A stretch of 64,000 nt of DNA from Aurelia coerulea. Its lineage: Eukaryota > Cnidaria > Scyphozoa > Semaeostomeae > Ulmaridae. The translations under genes were made by a program, and so were the position numbers. Shown one piece after another: positions 32,401 through 45,700 of the stretch; the stretch's first letter is position 1; every line of letters starts with the position of its first letter. The notes under the pieces were generated by a model. It did not search any database. It saw nothing but the letters and a program-made list of their open reading frames with translations, and had not been told where the DNA came from. The stretch spans positions 14,207,896 to 14,271,895 of the forward strand of contig CM076957.1 of NCBI GenBank assembly GCA_039566865.1, in the 5' to 3' direction.

Positions 32401-35400
32401 CCTTACAACAGAATGCCGGATCAAGCATTAGTTTCTTCAATTAGATGATGCAACTTCAGCAAATTTCACTCAAAAGTGGGCCTTCCAAGTAATTATTTTT
32501 ATAAAATGGAAGTATTTTTGGTGGAGAAACCATAGGAGCAACTAACAGATGCCCAAAATCTCAAATAGCTTCAGGAAAAGTCTCATAAAGATTTTGAGTG
32601 AAAATTTATGGAACAATGTGTCTCATTTCCATTTCTGTGAGACCTGTGCCTTCTTACCGGAATCTACATAATCTGGAACATAAGAGAGAGCGATAGCACT
32701 GGCCACACTGCATTTTCAAATGACTTTCTTGCCAAGCTTGCACTATTATAGCAGGATTTTAAGGAAAATTATGTTTCTTACGATCGTCATGATGCAGCAA
32801 AAACAACGAAAGTCAGAAGGATCATAAGCATCATAAGATTTCAAAATTATGTTTCTTATGAATCTTATGATGCCTATGAATCTTATGACTCTAGTGAAAA
32901 CCAGGCTTAAGTGAATGTGATGAAATTAACTTAATCTTTGTGATTATGAGGAGGTTCTGTTTGACTTGAGCAAACATTTCATGCTAAACATGCATTCTGT
33001 GATAAAAAGTTTTCTTCTGTGCATGCAGAAGACTTGTGACCCTTTTTACACATTTCAAAATGCAGACTAGGCTTTATTTCTCAATAATTTTGGCACTCAG
33101 ACAAAAATTTGAAATAAGGACTTTGCTAAAGAAACAGCCTTTTGGTATTTTACTAGTTTTTATCCATCATGTACTCTTCATGAAACCAAATGTCAAAGGT
33201 GTTATTCTTTTCTTGGCACACCAGATATTACCAACCAGGCTATATTCTTTCAATATTCCAACATAAACAACATTAATTTGCATTTGATTCTGGACAAGAC
33301 CACAATTTAATGCTTGGGAAATTAAAGGGAGTCCACTTTTTAATGCTTGGGAAATTAAAGGGAGTATTCAGCAGCTGCAAAATAGGCTACTAAAGAAAAG
33401 GCCTGCACACTCATATTTGCGCTTCAAATCAAAACAGTAGTTTCTTTGTTGAAACATAAAGATGGTTACTTGTGTTCCAAAAGCCAAAAATGCTGGGACC
33501 AGATCAAATTTTTTTATGAAATTCACCAAACATAGCCTCTGTATTCGAAAATTTGCAGTCAATCCTAAGTGCACATATCCCATAATAAATGTAGGGCAAC
33601 TGCACACATGCTTTGTACACATTCTGCAACACTATCTTGGTTGAGGGCTGGTACACTCTTCCAAAAAGGTGTATGTGATTTTTTAAACACTAGGATTTTT
33701 GGGGATCTTTTACGAATTTTTGATTTTTAAAACAGTGGGATTTTTGAGGATCTTTTACGGATTTTTCTTAAAAGCAAAAAGACTTTGCCAGAGGTATACG
33801 AGATGTTTACAGCGATATGCCCCTAAATCTTGGTTAAATGCTCCACATCACTATATTTTAGCTATTCTACAAAGGAGCCTGGATCGAGTGACGTTTTTAT
33901 ACAATCTTATAGGAGAGGCTCAACTAAGTGGTATTAAAGCTTCAATCATTATTGTGCACATTCAAAAATTCTACAAAATCTTTCACAATATCATTTGATT
34001 CAGATTATTTTGTAGAATTGCTAAAAGGTCTATTGTTGACTTTAACACAATGAGCAGGTTCCTGTTTAGGAAATGATAAAGATGTAAATCTAAGACCTTA
34101 TATAGATATTCATATGCTTGGATCTGGATTGACCGAATGCTATTGAAAGCTATTCATGACATTCTTCTGAAGCGCATATTATTCTATTCCCCTTTTCAAA
34201 GGGCTGGACCAGAACTGACAAGGCAGAGTCAACCCTCATATGATTTGTTTACAGGGAGGTAGGAAGCATCTCCAACTTGAGGGGGCACGACACTTCAAGG
34301 GCACTTTTCTCGTTAAGCTAAAGGGGCACTTCCTGGAAATAAAAAGGGCACTTTGTTTATTGCAAAATCTTGGGGGCATGTGCCCCCAGTGCCCCTGGTT
34401 CCTACATCTCTGTTTGTTTAGTACAAGGATGATACCAATAATCCTGTTTTATGGCATTATGTTAATTCAACGAATCCAATGAAATGTTGTGCCTGAAACA
34501 TATGTCGTCACCCTTGTACTACACTAATTGACACATTTTATCAACTACCTTGTATGAGAGGAGCCATTAGTGCTCCATCCCTTCCATGCTTCCCTCGAAT
34601 GCAGGATGGGAGCTATGGATTCCTCTCTTGAACTCAAAAATAGAGGATAATGTTTTTGGTCAAAAACTATGCAGAATTCTATTGTTTGAGCTAGTATCCG
34701 TGTGACATCATCATAAGACAGGGTGAATCATCCACAGCTCAGGGGCATACGGGGAGCATACCCTGACACAAATGAGTCAAGTACCCCCCATGGGTAAAGA
34801 TTGCTTCTCTCTCACAGAAAATTGAACAAACTGAGTGTATTTATGCGCCGATCAGTGTTATGGAAAAGGAAAATTGAAATAAGCGCTGAGGTGACTCAGA
34901 AAACTAAGCCAGATCATGCCTAGCTTTAGAAGATCAAACTTAGCATTATTAATTTCTTAGCCTGTGAGATTTTATTTGAAACGGGGGGGGGGGGGGATTC
35001 TTTGCAAATTTTTGGTGGGGGTCTGCCACGAGCATATTCAAAATGGTAGCATTGGCTAGACCAATTTTGACAATTTCCTGGACTAATATTGTCAAATTTG
35101 TACCAAATATGATATCATGACCGTTCACTAAACCAATAGTGTCAAGAATGATACCTTTGGCTAGACTGTTGCCAGGCAAAAGTTGCGAAAAAGTATACCC
35201 TTGATAGACTAGAAGTCCGAAAAAGTATACCCTTCGTCGCGGCACATCCCCAGGTACCCTTACTATGGAAGAACCCCCCCCCCCCCGTGGTTTGAGCTGT
35301 GATCCTCATCAGTCAAAATTGTCACCATTCGGACAATTGGGAATAATTTTTTAAATTTTAAGATGTCAAGATACATGTTTGTTTATACGAAACTGGTTTA

Positions 35401-35987
35401 CAAGAAACTAGTACTACGATGACCAAATTTTAAGAAACTCTAGTACTACATTCACACAATTAAGAAACTCTGAAATTTTATTTCTAGAATAAGAGTCGGT
35501 AGATTACGGTTCGCGCGGCATTGCGTTTGTAAATATCAAGTTTTGACTGCAAAAGTGACAATTTCAATGCAAAATGCAAGCCCTTTGTCGATAAAAGGGC
35601 TCAACTTCGAGCCATAACGCAATTTTAGACCCCAAAAAATAAGAAACTAATTAAGAAACTTTTACTACTAAAACCGAAATTTTCATGCTGAATTAAAAAA
35701 CTTTAAGTACCAAGTGCTGATTTCTAGCAAAACCAAGTTTCTTATAAAAAACGTGTACCCTTAGTGGATTATGCTTCAATCATCCCGGTTGCCATGGTTT
35801 CAACGGAAATATAATTCTTCCGTGTTTCGTTAGCCTGCGTGCAGACTCTACTGATTCCCTAAAGAAAAGCGAGGTTCCTGGAAAGAAAACAAACGATTAT
35901 TCATGGTAGAATGATGTCATTGTTGCTATTTTTGATTACAAAGTCCTTTGTAATCTAAGAAGGGGCTCCGATGTCAGTCAGTCAGAA

Positions 35988-36018
<31 letters not shown>

Positions 36019-39000
36019 CAGTCACGATCGTTAAAACAATTAATTAACGTTTTATCTCTGCTAATTGGCACTGAAATAAAGAAAGCGCACAGGAAGCGCA
36101 TACAAGACAGAAGTTTCCCGCGATCCTACAGCAACATTTGATGTCGGCTTATTTGATGTTAGACAGATTTGACACCATAAGATGGATAAATCACCATGAT
36201 GTTTACCCTGGCACAACAACAAATTGGCACGTTCTTGACTTCATTAGCAGCTTAGCAGCTTAATGATGTTAAAACAATCGTTTTCTAGAACGAACGCATC
36301 ATTAGCCACTTATTGATAGTACTCATTATGCAAATAAGTCAACCTTGGAGGATGATGTAACCGGCGGCCTGCACAGAGGCTTGCATTCGCAGTATCACCG
36401 AAGGTAGAAGGACCGCCCTCCTACACAGCTACGGATGCAAACGTCGCAGGTGAAGTTGAGAGGAAAGGTGCAGAATTCCAGCAAACAATGGCCCCATTGA
36501 CTGGGGGAAGGCACGTGATCACACTGAACCAAAACATCTTCATGCATGTGAATCTGCACAGAGGCTATTTTTGTGACTGCTTGTCTCAAACTAGATGCCC
36601 GCGAATAGAAACGTTCTGCAGGGTTCTGCATAAACATAAGTAATTTTGCATTATCGTAAATCTCACATGACATCTAATTTGAGACATACAAGGCGCTTGA
36701 TTTTCTATTGAAGGCGACTTTAGCAGCAACACTCATCTCTCTGACTGTAGCTAAAAACAGCATCAACGATTATTTTCAGATTTTCTTATGCTTGCTTAGC
36801 TCAGGACGGACTTTGTAATCATCCAAAAGGATCTTATGTTTTTCTGATTGCCATGATTTTCTATTGTGGCCCTTTTAACCTTAAAATCCCATGTGCACGG
36901 CTGAGGAAAAAAGAACTTTTTTGTCGTTTGGATGGAAAGCATTCGTTTGGAAAGCATTCGTTTGGAAAGCATTCGTTTGGAAAGCATTCGTTTGGAAAGC
37001 ATTCGTTTGGAAACTGGGTGGAGTAAAACATCCAGGTCAACCGGGGTCGTGCAAACACTTTGTCCGAAATAACAAATAATTTTGGCCTATCATTGATGTC
37101 AGTCATGTGCATGTCGAGTAATCTTCAGAATTAAAATACATGTTCTCTTGCAAAGCATTCAAAAGTTAGAAAACACAAAATAAAATTTTATTGAAATTTT
37201 GAGAGCAATAATGGCATCATTCCACCGTAAAGAATCATCTTCCTTTCCATGGAATGAATTCACACATAGCACCAAGCATAGAAAAATTCTTTAAATCTAC
37301 CCTTGACCTCATCTGATGTGATAAAAACAGCAGAAATGGTACTGTAGTATCATATGAGGAAATATTGATATTCTGTTCTCTCTTGAGGGTGATGACCCTC
37401 CGATGTTAAGGGTCCTATCATTTATTGGTGCTTAATGGTCCTAGGGTCCTATTTCGAGATATAACACAAGAAAAATTGATGATTTCGAAATTCCTCGGCT
37501 TCGTCTTGAATACTGCAAAAAGTCTTTTGGATACCAGGGAGCAAGTACCTGGAACGAGATCCCGAAGCATATACGAGACTCTGCAACATTGAGCTCCTTT
37601 AAAGTAAGATTAAGGGAGTTCTTGAGGTAGAGCGACGCAAACACAACCCCTTGGAAGAGCAGCTTTATTTTTTTTTTGTTTAGATTAATATTCATATTTA
37701 CTTTGAAGTGCTGATAGGGTATTGTGTCTAAATAAGAATAAAATGAAATGAAATGAGGGTTCGGTTTTTATTGTATGCCAATTGATGTCACCATAATATG
37801 ATTCATAAAAGCGAGCATCAAAGCGTTCTAGCCGCTAAATGTCATGCACTTCTTGATGAGCAAATCGACTGTTGCTCCCGAAAGAACCTCTTGCACTATG
37901 ACACACAAGGTAACACTGCACGAGAAATCTCCCACCTATCCCATTGACTCACACCACTCCGTGAGTCAAAAAAGCAGAACATTTATTTTGTTGATACATA
38001 CACGATTCATACACGATGCGTGCACGATGCAAACACGATGCATGCACGATAGATACACGATGCATACACGATTCATACACGATGCATACACCATAGATGC
38101 TGAATCGATGATGATGACTTTACACGATGCATGCACGATACTTGCACGATGCATACACGATGCATACACGATGCATACACCATAGATGATGAATCGATGA
38201 TGATGACTTTACACGATGCATACACGATTCATACACGATGCATACACCATAGGCCTAGATGATGAATCGATGATGATGACTTTACACGATGCGTACACGA
38301 TGCATGCACAATGCATACACCATGCATAAACCATGGATGATGGATCGATGATGATGACTTTACACGATGCATACACGATTCATACACGATGCATACACCA
38401 TAGGCCTAGATGATGAATCGATGATGATGACTTTACACGATGCGTACACGATGCATGCACAATGCATACACGATGCATACACCATAGGCCTAGATGATGG
38501 ATCGATGATGATGACTTTACACGATGCATACACGATTCATACACGATGCATACACCATAGGCCTAGATGATGAATCAATGATGATGACTTTACACGATGC
38601 ATACACGATGCATGCACAATGCATACACGATTCGTACACGATGCATACACCATAGATGATGAATCGATGATGATGACTTGATGTATGATAACATGATGAG
38701 TTGATGAATGATATGAAACGACTTGAAGTGTCATGAACTCAACTTCATGAATCGATGCATTGCTGGACAATGAGTCATAGATTTCAAGCAAAAACCATGT
38801 GAATTGAAATGATTGAATGATGTTTTGGAGTGATGGATCAATCAATTTGCATGTTATGAATTTTGTCATACATATACCATAGATTGGAGTGCTTTGGCTT
38901 AGGATCCCATCACTTTGAGCAAAGTTACAATATCAGAAATACCATGGCCTACTATGACCACCATCACATCATAGACATCCCAACAAACCAAACGAGATAC

Positions 39001-39481
39001 AATCCATTGGTAAGGTCACAAAGGCAGACCAGTAGTTCATTCAAAAAAACAAATTCTTTTACCAAATTAAGTTCCTTCACGCTACAAACGCTTTTTGCAA
39101 ATAAGCATACGTTGCCAAGAGCATTGTTGATGCAAACAATATCAAGACCAAGTTATATTTTGTAATCCTGTGTTGACACACACAAGTGCTGCGTCCCCGT
39201 ATTGATTCCGAAAAGAGAATATTTTGCAGAAGTCTTAAATTTTCAATACTGTACTGATGTTATAAATAGGGAACAGACACAGGTAAATAGAAGTGGTTTA
39301 AATGATATTATGCGTATCAGAATGCGTGAAAATCCCCGTCTTCTCCCTCCTCCAAAAGCAAAGACGTGGGCGTACCATGTTCTCAAAGCGCTGTAGGGCA
39401 TGTTGTTGTTGTTGTTATTATTGTTTGGCTTTCCATTGAAAATAATCCATCCTACTAAACGAACTTTCTCGATTAAATCCC

Positions 39482-39521
<40 letters not shown>

Positions 39522-39961
39522 GCATATATTTTTCATGAGTGGGCTACCACAATTGGAGAATTAAAATGTGCCCCTGCCTGGGATCGAACCCGGGGTCTTC
39601 GTGTCAAAAGTTTCTCCAACATTCCACTGCGCCACTCAAGCGCAATGAAATGTTGGAGAAATCTGAAGTCATTCAGATTCCCGGGTCTTACGCCACGACA
39701 GAAGCCATTTTTTGTTTTTTCGTGTTTCGGCATTAAGCCTTCATCAGAGCCATGCATACGTATATATAATCATTCGGCATCAGCTGACACGGTGAAATAT
39801 ATTTTTCATGAGTGGACTACCACAATTGGAGAATTAAAATGTGCCCCTGCCTGGGATTCGATCCCAGGCAGGGGCACATTTTAATTCTCCAATTGTGGTA
39901 GCCCACTCATGAAAAATATATTTCACCGTGTCAGCTGATGCCGAATGATTATATATATATC

Positions 39962-39996
<35 letters not shown>

Positions 39997-42716
39997 TCAA
40001 GAAAAAACACATTCGTTAAACGTTTCGGCGCAAGCCTTCATCAGTAATGACTTTTCAAAATCAGACAGAGCATACATATACATCTCGAAATTCAAAAACA
40101 ATATAAAACAATAGCCTAAGCGGGATCCCGCTAAATACAATAAATCGCAAAAGGTGTTAAAATAGGGATGTTACCAGAAGCGGCAAGAGGAAGATCAAAG
40201 AAAGCGCAGAGTATAGAGCCGCTAAAGTCGGCGGCGGTGTCTGTCTCGCGGGAGCTGAAAAAATGTGTGTAATAACAAAACAAGCAATAGAAAGATCCAA
40301 AAGCGGATTGGCAGAAAAGAGATCCTTAAAAAACAGCGTGTTGAAGCTGCTGGAGAAGGAGGTAATGTCTGTCTCGCCGGAGGGTAAGAATTTTAGTAAT
40401 CTTTCTTCTTCTGAACAACTTTCTTTGAAAAATCTTAAATCTGATAGGAACATAGTCATCAAGGAAGCGGATAAGGGATCAGCAGTTGTAGTTTGGGATC
40501 GGGGGGATTACATAAGTGAGGCTAACCGACAATTAGACGATAGGCAGGTTTATGAAGAAATAGAGGTGGACCCCACGGTAGATTTGGGTAAGACCATTAA
40601 TTCTAAGTTGAAAGAACTGAGGGAGGAGGACCCAGGATTAGGGGAAGTGACTGACTATTTGGAAGTTAATGATTCTAAGTTAGGTAGATTTTATTTGCTA
40701 CCTAAGATCCACAAGGGTCTTAGTAGCGTTAAGGGGCGACCAGTCATTTCCAATTGTGGTACTATAACAGAGCATATTTCAGAGTATCTAGACCACCACC
40801 TTAACCCGTTGGTTAGCCAAAGTAGGTCATATGTTAAGGACACTAACCACTTTTTGTCTAGGCTAAGTAAGTTAGGTAAAATACCAGAGGGGGCTTTGTT
40901 GTGTACGGTTGATGTTGTGGGACTCTATCCAAGCATTCCACACGGGGAGGGTTTAGAGGCCATCAGGGAGGCGCTGGATAGAAGGGAAAACCCGGGCGTG
41001 GCTACTGATACCCTAGTTGGGTTGGCGTCCTTGGTCTTGGAGAATAATTATTTTGAATTTAATGATAGGATTTATAGGCAGAAATTGGGCACGGCTATAG
41101 GCACGAAGTTCGCTCCGGCCTATGCCAATCTCTTCATGACCCGGTTGGAAGAGAGGTTGTTGGAGGCTTCACCTGACAAGCCCCTCATCTGGATGAGATT
41201 CATCGATGATGTTTTCTTTATCTGGATGCACGGGGAGGAAAAGCTGAAGTCATTCATCAATCATCTCAACAGTAGCCACGAAACCATTAAGTTTACTAGC
41301 GAGCAATCACGGGAGAGTATTAGTTTTTTAGATGTTCAGGTTAGCGTGGGGGAGGGGGGAGTCCTTTCGACAGACTTGTTTTGCAAGCCAACTGATACAC
41401 ATCAGTACTTGCATAAGAAGTCTTGTCACCCCTGGCACACGAAGAAGGCGATCCCCTATGGTCAGGCTCTTAGGTTTCGTAGGATATGTTCGGAAGATCG
41501 CCAATTTCAGGAGAGGGTAGGCGAGTTGGCTGGATGGCTTAAGGACAGGGGCTACGAAGAGTCTTTAGTTAACGAACAAATAGATAGGGTACGTAGGTTG
41601 GATAGGAAAACTCTTCTAGCAAATGCGGGAAATAGGACCAATAACCAAGGGAGGGGGGAAAGGGTTCCACTTGTTGCCACATACCATCCAGCACTCAATA
41701 GTTTGGGGAAGGTTGCCAGGAGACTCCATTCTATGCTCACAAACTCGGAGGAGCATAGAGTGGTATTTCCTGAGCCACCTTTAATAGCATTTAGGAGATG
41801 TAAGAACCTTAAGGATATACTTGTTAGGGCTAGGCTCAGTGAGGGAAATGGGGGGACTGATAAGAAGGGATGTTCTCGTTGTGGTAAATCTCGTTGTCAA
41901 GTGTGTAATGTCATGAGTAATAGTGAACATTTTCATTCAAACATAGATAGCCGGGAATATAGGATAAACTATTCGTTTAATTGTGACTCGTCAAATGTTG
42001 TGTATTTGTTGGAATGTACTGTTTGTGGCGTACAATATGTTGGCAGCACCTGCACGCCTTTCAGGCTTAGGTTTAACAATTACAAGGCGTGCAGTAATAA
42101 GTTTAATTCGGGGGCCTCAGTACCCCAGGCGGAATTCTTCAGGCATTTTACTGGAGAAGGCCACCACGGGTTTCTGAAGGATATTAGTATAAAGATAATC
42201 GATAGGCTAACGGGGGGAAATAGGATGCGGGAAAGCTTCTGGCAATATCGGCTGGATTGCTTTGCCCCTAAGGGATTAAACACTAGGCAGGTTGATACAT
42301 AGATTTGATTTTTGTTTACATTTCGGTTGTTTGGTTGTTTTGATGTTTGCGCTCAGCTTTTCGTTAGGGTCACACGCTGTTTTTTAAGGATCTCTTTTCT
42401 GCCAATCCGCTTTTGGATCTTTCTATTGCTTGTTTTGTTATTACACACGTTTTTTCAGCTCCCGCGAGACAGACACCGCCGCCGACTTTAGCGGCTCTAT
42501 ACTCTGCGCTTTCTTTGATCTTCCTCTTGCCGCTTCTGGTAACATCCCTATTTTAACACCTTTTGCGATTTATTGTATTTAGCGGGATTCCGCTTAGGCT
42601 ATTGTTTTATATTGTTTTTGAATTTCGAGATGTATATGTATGCTCTGTCTGATTTTGAAAAGTCATTACTGATGAAGGCTTGCGCCGAAACGTTTAACGA
42701 ATGTGTTTTTTCTTGA

Positions 42717-42750
<34 letters not shown>

Positions 42751-45700
42751 GCTACTGCGTAGCAGCAATTATTATCGATTTATTTACAGTAGGCAAGCTA
42801 GGCAAACATACAAATGGCTATAATAAAAGCTAATTAACGCCTACTATCTAACAAAGTAAACGGAAATAGAAATAAAATACAATGATGCAAAATAATTAGC
42901 TACCAATATATGTACAGATTTTTACAATATTCAACAATTTTTCCAATGTTTTTTCTTTTGCTTAATTGTGCTATGGACAATGCGACAAAATTATCTGTTC
43001 AAGAACCGAACCTGTGCCACGAAAGTTTTGAGAGATACTGCGAAGTCTAGGAGGGAATTTGGGTGTCTTTAACTGCATGATTTTTAAAGCACCAAGTTCG
43101 AAATCGTAAAGCTGAACGTGAACGACGTGAGTTAAAAGATGCTGTCACACGGGTCTTGCTGTGACACCAACCTGAGATATTCATCATATGATAACATCTT
43201 CTAGCTAGCCACTTCTCCCTTAGACTCAGACTCTTCTGTTTTATTTGTGTAGAACTTGATAGCTAAAAATGTTGTTGAAATGTTTTATTGTAGGCTTCCA
43301 AAGATTGGAAAGTCAAATATTCGTGTTTTGGTTTTCAAAGACTGTGACAGAAAAGGGAAATCTTTGGTTTTCGATTCTGATGCTGTTGTGGAGGTCAAAG
43401 AAGATGAGGTTTGTTTAAAATGTTTGAAATTGTTTTAAAGTGACCTTCTGTTCCTTTTAAACACCTATTGGAACAGTATTGGTGCCTGTTTCAAATGTCA
43501 ACGAAAACATAATCTTACTAACTATTCAGAAAAACGTACGGCGTTTGAATTGATACTGTCTCCTTAATATCACAGCAACAACCACGGCAGCAGCAACAAC
43601 CACGGCAACAGCAACAACCACGGCAACAGCAACAACCACGGCAACATCTTGTTGAAATGTCAATATGTTAAATCAATTTTAGGAACTTTCCTGGCTGCGC
43701 CTCTCTTCCGAAATTATGAGGATTGTCTCTAGAAGGCCTCCTCCAAAATCTTTCAACGTCGGCAGCCTACAGTTGCGATCAAATTCCCTGACAACTTCTG
43801 CCTATGCTTACGGCGATAACTTGACCATGCTTTGTCTCGTATTTTCCCCTTGGGAGGAGGAAAAAAATCTTCGCTGTAATGACAAAATTATTCAAGGGGA
43901 TTCCATTATTCTACCAAGAGGATAAAATGTGCTAATACACGAAGTTGTCATTTTGTTAAGAAAGAAAACCGACAACATTATCTGCCCATAGCAAATCAGT
44001 TTTCCTTGTGAGCAAACTTAATGTTATACAAGCTGTCTAGAGGCAGCATCGAGGTGTACAGGAGTTGCATCCATATTTTTGATGAATGTTTGTAATGTAA
44101 GGAAAAAGAAATAACGAGACTTTCGTGCTACATTTTATCTTACATTGTAGGAATTATCGCCAAAATTAGCAAGAAATATACAAAACGCACAAAAGACGCA
44201 TTCATCATGTTCCTCGTCTCGCAGCCTACCAGCAAAATACAAGGTAATTTCCTTTATGTCCTCACATATGTCTAATTGCTTGCTTCATATTAACTTACCA
44301 GGTAACTGTATTGGAAGTATGTAGCTTATGGCACTGGGCTGTTTTAAGGGATACTGACAAGCTGTCATACCACAACATAACACATATAGCGGAACAACAA
44401 CGAATCTTGTTGAGATAATATTACATATTTCTAATTGCTTTCTTCACATTAAATTACCAGGTAACTCTATAGGAAGTATGTAGCTTATGGCACTTGGCTG
44501 TTTTAAGGGATACTGACAAGCAGGCATACCAAAACATAACACATATAGCGGAACAACAACTAATCTGGTTGAGATAAGATTACATATTTCTAATTGCTTT
44601 CTTCACATTAACTTACCAGGTAACTCTATAGGAAGTATGTAGCTTATGGCACTTGGCTGTTTTAAGGGATACTGACAAGCAGGCATACCAAAACATAACA
44701 CATATAGCGGAACAACAACGAATCTGGTTGAGATAAGATTACATATTTCTGATTGCTTTCTTCACATTAACTTACCAGGAAACTCTATAGGAAGTATGTA
44801 GCTTATGGCACTGGGCTCTAAAGGGATACTGACAAGCAGGCATACCAAAACATAACACATATAGCGGAACAACAACTAATCTGGTTGAGATAAGATTACA
44901 TATTTCTAATTGCTTGCTTCACATTAACTTACCAGGTAACTCTATAAGAAGTATGTAGCTTATGGCATTTGGCTGTTTTAAGGGATACTGACAAGCAGGC
45001 ATACCAAAACATAACACATATAGCGGAACAACAACTAATCTGGTTCAGATAAGATTGCATATTTCTAATTGCTTGCTTCACATTAACTTACCAGGTAACT
45101 CTATAAGAAGTATGTAGCTTATGGCATTTGGCTGTTTTAAGGGATACTGACAAGCAGGCATATCAAAACATAACACATATAGCGGAACAACAACGAATCT
45201 TGTTGAGATAATATTACATATTTCTAATTGCTTGCTTCACATTAACTTACCAGGTAACCCTATAGGAAGTCTGTAGCTTGTGGCATTTGGCTGTTTTAAG
45301 GGATACTGACAAGCAGGCATACCAAAACATAACACATATAGCGGAACAACAACGAATCTGGTTCAGATAAGATTACATATTTCTAATTGCTTGCTTCACA
45401 TTAACTTACCAGGTAACTCTATAGGAAGTATGTAGCTTATGGCATTTGGCTGTTTTAAGGGATACTGACAAGCAGGCATACCACAACATAACACATATAG
45501 CGGAACAACAACGAATCTTGTTGAGATAATATTACATATTTCTAATTGGTTGCTTCACATTAACTTACCAGGTAACTCTATAGGAAGTATGTAGCTTATG
45601 GCATTTGGCTGTTTTAAGGGATACTGACAAGCAGGCATACCATAACATAACACATATAGCGGAACAACAATGAATCTTGTTGAGATAATATTACATATTT

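Noticed and set aside
36796..37112. Repeat-peptide frames on both strands (NECFP / AFVWK)
   Set aside because: By-products of a 15-bp tandem repeat.
37844..38570. His/Met-rich frames ([10 protein letters not shown] type)
   Set aside because: By-products of the cacgatgcata minisatellite in FNIP intron 2.
39202..39396. 64-codon + strand frame near the (TA)n tract
   Set aside because: Possibly an old element scrap, but I could not match it to a family.
39585..39640. tRNA gene on the minus strand
   Set aside because: B-box-like cgggttcgatcccagg is convincing, but the acceptor stem does not close, and the block is part of a composite repeat copied in the adjacent palindrome.
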